NCBI RefSeq assembly: GCF_024868665.1
Contig: NC_079906.1
Coordinates: 12,214,807-12,278,806, forward strand
Length of the DNA stretch: 64,000 nt
From: Triplophysa rosa
Taxonomy: Eukaryota; Chordata; Actinopteri; Cypriniformes; Nemacheilidae
Direction of reading: 5' to 3'
Shown here: positions 58,072-64,000 of the stretch, in pieces
Numbering within the stretch: position 1 is the stretch's first letter
Layout of the letters: each line of letters opens with the position of its first letter
The notes under the pieces: model-generated
What the model saw: the letters and a program-made list of their open reading frames with translations, nothing else
Database searches by the model: none
What the model was told of the DNA's origin: nothing
Position numbers and translations under genes: made by a program

Positions 58072-60851
58072 CCCAGAGGGTTCTAACACGTTTAACACAG
58101 GTTAACTGTAGTGGAAGCATAAGTGCCTATTTTCTTTCTTTTTCATGAGGTGAAGAAGCCATTCAGTTATAGGATAGGATGTGATAGGATTAAGCTATAG
58201 GGCTCCAATAGTTTTGTGTTCATTTGTTTATTTAACTGTACATAATACAATGGTAAAAGTAAATGGCGGTTAACATTCAAAATTGTGAAAAGGAAACTAA
58301 TTAGTTAAATGGATTCCATAGAGAACTGGAGCTCTTTCACAGATATTAAACCGTCAAAACACCGTTAAATACTACAAACATTGTAGAAATATATATTCAG
58401 TAAGACAGAATAGCTTGATCCATATACGTACTGAAACAAATAAACTCACACTAACTTCTCTAAACGGATTATTGAGCCCTATGGCAGCGAGGATCGAGCC
58501 TTAATGCATCTTGAGGGTCATTCAGGACCCGCTAAAAGGATTTCTGGCAGCCGTGGGGCCCAGACACACATTTATCGGCATTTGAATTTACAGAAATAAT
58601 ATAGCTTCCATGCAAGGTGCCACATCTTTGAACAAAATCTTTTTAATTCGATATGTGCACTAAAAGGGAAACCCAAAAGCATTAAAACACAATTAAGAAT
58701 CAGTTTTGAGCTAATAAACCAGTGAGAATAAAGAAGGAAAAAGGTCACAAAATATGCATCTAAATTTACAATTTAAAACATTTAATAAATGTTATCTATT
58801 TTAATTTATTATGACCTATAGTAGAAACAATAAAATAATAGTAGCCTTGGTTCTCATTGGGTTTCTTAGTGGGTATAATAACCTAATCCGGGTTTATTTT
58901 TCTAAAACTGCTGAGAGATGCTTTTTCTTATTTATTTGTTTATTTATTTATTGGTTAAATCTTAGTAGTATTACGATATAAAAATGTATTAAAATAATAT
59001 AAAATATATTGACTCTTCAAAATATATTGTTAGGTCAAATGAAAGCGTGCAACAAGTGTCAGTCAGTATACTGTCTGTCAAACAAAAGGACGCTCGGATC
59101 GCACTTGCGTTTCCAAAACATGTTGTCTAGTCAGCCAGCTCACTGTGATTTTGAGATGCATTCTTTGTTTCGTGCCTTTCCTCGACAGCCCATAAAAGGC
59201 GATCGCGTCTCCGAGCAATAGACACACGTTTTTAGCGTTTCTTGTCAGCCTTTGTTGACTGTCGTGACATGAGGAGTTGTTCGTTCTTTGTTAAGGAGGT
59301 CTTGACGCTTGACCTTCACGATGCCGCAAAAACGTTAGTCTGTCACAATAATGACTGAAGCTGAGGACGAAACCCATATATAACCGAGAGAGAAACACCA
59401 TGCGGTTCGTATGAAACAAACGCTTTCTCTTTTTATTACAAAGTTTTAAAACGCAAATGCAATAAATAAAATGTTATAAATTAAATATGTCCCAAATAAA
59501 ACCATAGATGTAATTTTTAAAGGAGCAGCGTAGCTAAAAGTTCATATCTTGGCCCAAATAAACAACAAATGTCTGCTGTTTTTGTAACAGGTGGGATGAT
59601 ATCCCTCTTGTCTTATCTCGCTTATCCCTGAAAAACATCATAGCAGGCCAGATAGAGCCACACATCTGCTACTAAAATCTGCCTGTTAGGACAGAGAGCT
59701 CATGGACTCACTTTAGTCTCACTAGACTGGCTTAGTTTAGCTCAGCCTGTCCCATCATGCCTACTTAGAGATGCTGGGGATGCTGTGATGCTATTTGTCC
59801 CATTGTGTGTGTGTTTGTTTGTGTGAGTGAGTGTGTGTGTGTGTGTGTACAGTATATGTGTGCGCTTCCTGTACCCTGCTGCCTCATGTGACAAAAGTCA
59901 GTGCTGCCGCAAGCATTTTCATCCTCTATTTCTCCTTATCTTTCCCCCAAGCAGTACAATACTGTACAGAAATGTCTCGGGAGACATCAATGATGGCTGA
60001 AATTCGAACCACCCCCCACTCCCCCAGCAGCACTTAGATTCATGTGCCCGGAAGAAGCAGCGAGAAAAGGAGAAATAGTTAGATGAGGCAGAAAAGGAGG
60101 ATGGGGGAGGAGTAAGAGCAAGAGAGAGAATACTGAAGCGATGCTGTGGGGTGGGGGGATTGAAACTCAAGGGCAGTATGAGCTAAGGACAAACACATCA
60201 GCTCCACAAAGCGCCAGCATCCACAGCGCTTAGCCTGACTCTCGAGGTGTTAGCGTTAGCATTAGCTGTTACAACTATAAACTGGTATCAGCCCGTGTGC
60301 TTTAGTACGGCTTTATTCGAATAAGCTGATCTCCCCGTGTGACCCGATTTGCATCCGCACATCTGCATGTGTTAAAAAAATACAAAAACAAATGGGGTAC
60401 AATGGGAGACGATGAGGATGGGGGGGGGGGGGGGGCTGGGGGTGAAAGGATGGAGGCTTTTAGGGATTAGTTTGGATCCTAAATCCAGAACAGGATGCTT
60501 TATGTAACATCTGCTGGACTTTAAATGTTCAAAACACACTGAATTTTCCAGTCATGTAACATTTTAAGTAGGGTATTTTTAATGGCAATGTCATCTGAGC
60601 TTTTGGAGACAGGATTGAACATCAAGTGAATCTACTGTATGTGTAACTGCATGGAAACAATATCTGGGACAGACACCGTACTCACCATTTTGGCAGAGCC
60701 GGACACCCAGGCTCGTCGTGGGACGGGAACGGGAACGGGAACGTGCAAAGGAATCGTCGAGTTGATCATGATGATGGTGATTAGATGCTGTCACAGAAGA
60801 TGAGGAGAAATCATCCAGTTTGATTTTCTTCACCAGAAACGAACGCGGCAT
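56761..60851 (-). CDS. scrt2: Scratch family zinc-finger repressor (Scratch2)
   Basis: A Snail-superfamily nuclear repressor of E-box (CAGGTG-type) promoters in newborn neurons. Two coding exons: 60686-60851 and 56761-57554 (phase 1), 319 residues. The N-terminal SNAG repression motif MPRSFLVKKIK is present. A Scratch-type linker with 'YIQDYIISSAYSEEKQ' (just after the junction) and 'ESLTEGYTMDAFFISDGRSR' follows. Five zinc fingers come next: about 171-191 (HTCNECGKTYATSSNLSRHK), 202-222, 228-248 (HRCHVCSKAFSRPWLLQGHM), 256-276, and a C2HC finger at 284-305 (YRCKRCNKTFALKSYLNKHY). The acidic tail ends DEDESGSEN. Exon 1 has short His and Arg-Ser runs. Scratch1 is usually longer. The neighbouring srxn1, adjacent to SCRT2 in human, supports scrt2. 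The 3.1-kb intron contains GT and GA microsatellites. Confidence 0.95.
57860..58070. repeat. GT/GA microsatellites in the scrt2 intron
   Basis: GT then GA repeats at about 57860-57916 and a second GA tract at about 58040-58070, with three copies of 'aaaattgaaaattg'-type text before it. Confidence 0.9.
60420..60435. repeat. Poly-G run in the scrt2 intron
   Basis: A run of about 15 guanines, interrupted only at its edges, followed by GGGGG-rich text. It is likely a G-quadruplex former on the plus strand and a sequencing or assembly risk. Confidence 0.85.
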
Positions 60852-61168
60852 GATTCACACACGGTCGCTCGCACACGCAGACGCAGCAGAAATCCCTCAC
60901 ATCGGCCGCAGACAGAAAGCCAACACGAACAAAATCCCTAGGAAAATATCGGTGCTGTCCCAAATGAAAATTCTCTCCACTCCAACAAAAAAAGATGGTC
61001 CACGTCCAGGAAACAAAAAAGAGTCAATGTAGGAAATAAAGAGCACGCAGGAGGCAAGAAAGATGTCTGATGATACAATAATGCGTGTGTGTGTGTGTGT
61101 ATGTGCTTGCTACTGTACACACACACGCCTGCTTACGCTTTGGAAAAAAAAAGAAAAAAAATCACTTG

Positions 61169-61187
61169 TTCAGCACTGGATAGCTCC
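61169..61187 (+). promoter_or_regulatory. scrt2: RE1/NRSE-like motif upstream of scrt2
   Basis: TTCAGCACTGGATAGCTCC contains both half-site patterns of the REST silencer (TTCAGCAC and GGAYAGCKCC) but with about 2 bases less between them than the canonical 21-base form. It is about 320 bases upstream of the scrt2 start, a neuronal gene of the kind REST represses. Degenerate spacing keeps confidence low. Confidence 0.3.
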
Positions 61188-61216
61188 TAGCCTGCAGCGG
61201 AGGCGGTGGAAGAGAT

Positions 61217-61217
<1 letters not shown>

Positions 61218-61261
<44 letters not shown>

Positions 61262-61275
61262 GGAGAGAGAGGCAG
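61218..61275. repeat. GA microsatellite
   Basis: About 25 GA units with minor interruptions in the 5' flank of scrt2. The Arg-Glu repeat frame over it is an artefact. Confidence 0.95.
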
Positions 61276-61299
61276 AGAGAGGAGAGACTGTGAGACTAG

Positions 61300-64000
61300 C
61301 TGAGATCAGCAGTCAGGCAGGTTTTATAGAGGCAGGCAGTGGGAGAGAGATCAGGTGGTACATCGCAATGGAGCTGCTCAGCATTAATCCATCAAACATC
61401 CCTCGGGACACACATCACATTACTACTGAACCGTCTGTGCCTTCACACGCAGGCAGACAGACAGACCCCCCTCTGATACCCCCCTCCCTCCTCTCACTCC
61501 CCCATTCTATGAGAGAGAGAAAAAGAGGAGGAAAGCCTGAAATGACACGCAGATCTCAAACTGAGTTGATATAACAACCCGCATGCATTCTGTTCTGTTT
61601 TGTGTCCCGTCTGTTTCGCTGACAAGCGCATCAAATGCCGGCAAGCCGTACCTGCTTCCTCTTTCTCTCCAGCCCTGTCTAAATCAGCAAACGTCAGTTA
61701 TAGTTTATAGTCTGTCTGCAAATTCTTCAATAGCGGAATAGTGAAACTTTTGCAGTTCTTGTGATTTTGCAGCAAAACCTGCATGCATGCATGTTAACAT
61801 GCAGCTAACATACATTCATACATTTTTCAAGCTTATGATATTTTTTATTCCCCGACCCCAGCACTACCCTTTAACCTACGACCCTGACAGCAATGTCATG
61901 ACTTTGATTGGTAAGGAGAACACAAACAGATAAATTAACGCAATAAAAGTCACTTGAAGCAGCTGTCAGAAGCAAAAATTTGAAATGTGAAGTAACCAAC
62001 ACAAACCAGTTACATCTGTAGATATGAAGCAAAACGTGATTTGTGCAATTTAAAATTTGTGACACTTCATTCCTCAAAAGCATAGCCGATCCTGCACAAA
62101 TGATCAGCAACAAATGCAAGAGTGTGTGTACAATGAGGGAAGGTGCAGGACACAGTTGCTGTGAATGGATCTTCACAGGACGGGATGATGTCGGCATCTG
62201 CCTGCATGCTGCAGCCTTTATGTTCTTTATGTCTTTGTGCTCGTGTGTAAAGCTAGAGGGAGTCTCTGAAACCAGCCCCCCATTCACTTAATGAAGTGTC
62301 TGAATACATCACATGCCACTCTCTCTCGCCCATTCTCTCTCTCTGAACAGTTCTCTAAAATAATAATACAGTCCAAATGTTCTACAACTTGCTTCTGGGA
62401 TCGATTTTAGAATGTTGTATTAAAACTTTTAGCAGGGATTTTTGTTACCTTTTTTCCATACAGAAATACAGAAATGCAGATGCAAATTTAAATTTCCTAT
62501 TTAAATGAAATACAACCAGAATGCAAAAAGCAAATCTTTACACAATAGACCCGTATAGCCCTAAAAAATACAGTAAAATTCATTCTATTTATTTAAATGT
62601 TATTTTTTTATTATTATTTTGCATATTTTTAAATAAAATTCATCCACAAATCACTGCAATTATCAACAAGTGAAATGTTACAGGTTGTGTGTATGAACCC
62701 CCACCTCTTTCACACACAAAGAGGAAAAATCCCAATCTTTCATTTGAGCATCTGGTCACTGCCCCAGGACAGGCGGTTCCCTGCCCCACCCCCAATGCCT
62801 GCGGGCCAGATCAGATCTGCCTGCTGCGTGCTATGAAAGACTTTGGGTTTCATCCAGTGATTATTGTTTGGGGGGATTTATTCTGTATCTCCATCCATCT
62901 CATCCTCAGATGAAGCTACTTTTCTGCTCCCTTCGCTCTATCCATCTCCATATCTCTCTCTTCCTCTATCATCACTCTTTCTGAAATGCTTCCTGTTTCT
63001 CAGATCCCCGGTGTCTGATTCTCTTTGCCTTCTGTGTGGTTTCATTTATCCGGAATCTTCTGCTTGAAGGAGAAACGCAAAACCCACGTTGGGAGATGCT
63101 CTCCTCCTCCTCTCCTCCTCTTTTCTTTTTCTCATTACTCTCTCTATATCCTGCAGTCTCTCATTATTTTGTGATTCTATGACTTTGTAAGTCATAGTAC
63201 ACCATGCTTCCCCTTAATGTGTCTCAGTAATAAACTGAGATTGAATTTTAATTCTTTTTTTAGAATTTTTTTGATCATATTGTAGACTGTTTTGTTCCTG
63301 GAGCTCTAAAAGCATCATTATGTTCTGAAACCCTTTCTTTGGTCATTTATCATTCCATGTGTAGGTTATGTGAAGACGCTGGACTACTTTCTCCATGTTG
63401 TAATATCATATTCTTTGTACATGTAAATAAGAATTACGTTAAGCAATGATTGGATCAGTAAAAAAGTGTTTCACCAAGAGACTCAAAAGGTCATTTGTGA
63501 AAAAATGACACTTGTGGAAGCCCTTAGCATCTAATTGCATTCTCTCTCTCTGTTCTGGTGTCAGCCGATGTAGATAGCAGGGGAATGGGGCCTCAGGGAC
63601 CAAGAGATATGAATAAAGACAGTGGAACATAAACAGGGGACACTATGGAAACATTTTGATATATTCTTTGATTTATAGCTAGATGTGTGAGTAGCATCAT
63701 AGTTTCAGTTGTGTTTTAGGACTCTGGGGTAGAGAGTGAGGGAGAGAGAGTATAAGTGGAGGAATATTACATGAAGAAAGAGTGCCACACTTCCTGAAAG
63801 CCTTGCTCTCTAAAACAGGCTCCAGAGATGCCATTTTGGGCCAGATGACAAATGGCTCCTGTCTGCATCACTGAAGAAGAGAAGCATGCTGGGAGACTGC
63901 TCATTTCCACATAATTACCCTCCTTCTCTCTTTTCAAGATTCTTTTTCTTAGTTTTCTCTGTCTCTCTATTGTCTGTCAGTAGTAACTCAGTTTAGAGAG
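61300..64000. other. 5' intergenic region of scrt2 to the right edge
   Basis: No gene was recognised. It contains pyrimidine-rich and purine-rich tracts. The minus-strand frame at 61871-62287 (138 codons) overlaps plus-strand frames and shows no domain. The region could hold neural regulatory elements of scrt2. Confidence 0.45.

Noticed and set aside
61206..61574. 122-codon Arg-Glu-rich frame
   Set aside because: Translation of a GA microsatellite and purine-rich flank with no further similarity.
61871..62291. Overlapping frames of 138 and 82 codons on opposite strands
   Set aside because: No domain, no splice context and mutual overlap; most likely chance.

Overview
The window is vertebrate nuclear DNA from a ray-finned fish, most likely a cyprinid or close relative. 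The reasons are: AT-rich sequence, spliced genes with GT/AG introns, and a dense load of fish-type repeats. These include tRNA-derived SINEs ending in the 'gctttagataaaagcgtctg' type tail, hAT-type elements with 8-bp target duplications, short mobile elements ending in TTAAAGGGATAGTTCACC, and long CA, CT and CTCA microsatellites. No prokaryotic features or CRISPR arrays were seen. Species cannot be fixed from the sequence alone.

Layout. Positions 1-4427 (minus) hold the first five coding exons of slc13a3, a sodium/dicarboxylate cotransporter cut by the left edge. Positions 5070-16555 are a transposon-rich tract: a 1.3-kb inverted-repeat element, an antisense LINE fragment, a solo LTR, a hAT remnant with a BED zinc-finger exon, and a second hAT element containing both a LINE with an intact endonuclease ORF and a third hAT element. 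Positions 17138-18136 (plus) hold the single-exon melanocortin receptor mc3r. Positions 22305-31165 (minus) hold three tandem, related immunoglobulin-fold membrane protein genes with CD83-like architecture, reconstructed here from phase-consistent exons. A LINE 3' fragment lies between the second and third. Positions 31.2-38.7 kb are non-coding with microsatellites. The bHLH gene tcf15 (paraxis) is at 38761-39717 (minus), the sulfiredoxin gene srxn1 at 47524-48280 (minus), and the zinc-finger repressor gene scrt2 (Scratch2) at 56761-60851 (minus). The rest is intergenic DNA and repeats.

Relations among genes. slc13a3, mc3r, tcf15, srxn1 and scrt2 all have human orthologues on chromosome 20 (known gene positions), so this is a conserved syntenic block. 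The genes do not form a pathway: they cover citrate/dicarboxylate transport, melanocortin signalling, somite patterning, peroxiredoxin repair and neuronal repression. The CD83-like genes are the unexpected content. They form a small immune-type family not expected from the human chromosome 20 block, they share intron phases, and each has its own promoter region. One has an interferon-response-like motif and another a TATA box with two possible first exons. All exon models come from reading splice signals and protein similarity by eye. No alignment or transcript data were available.
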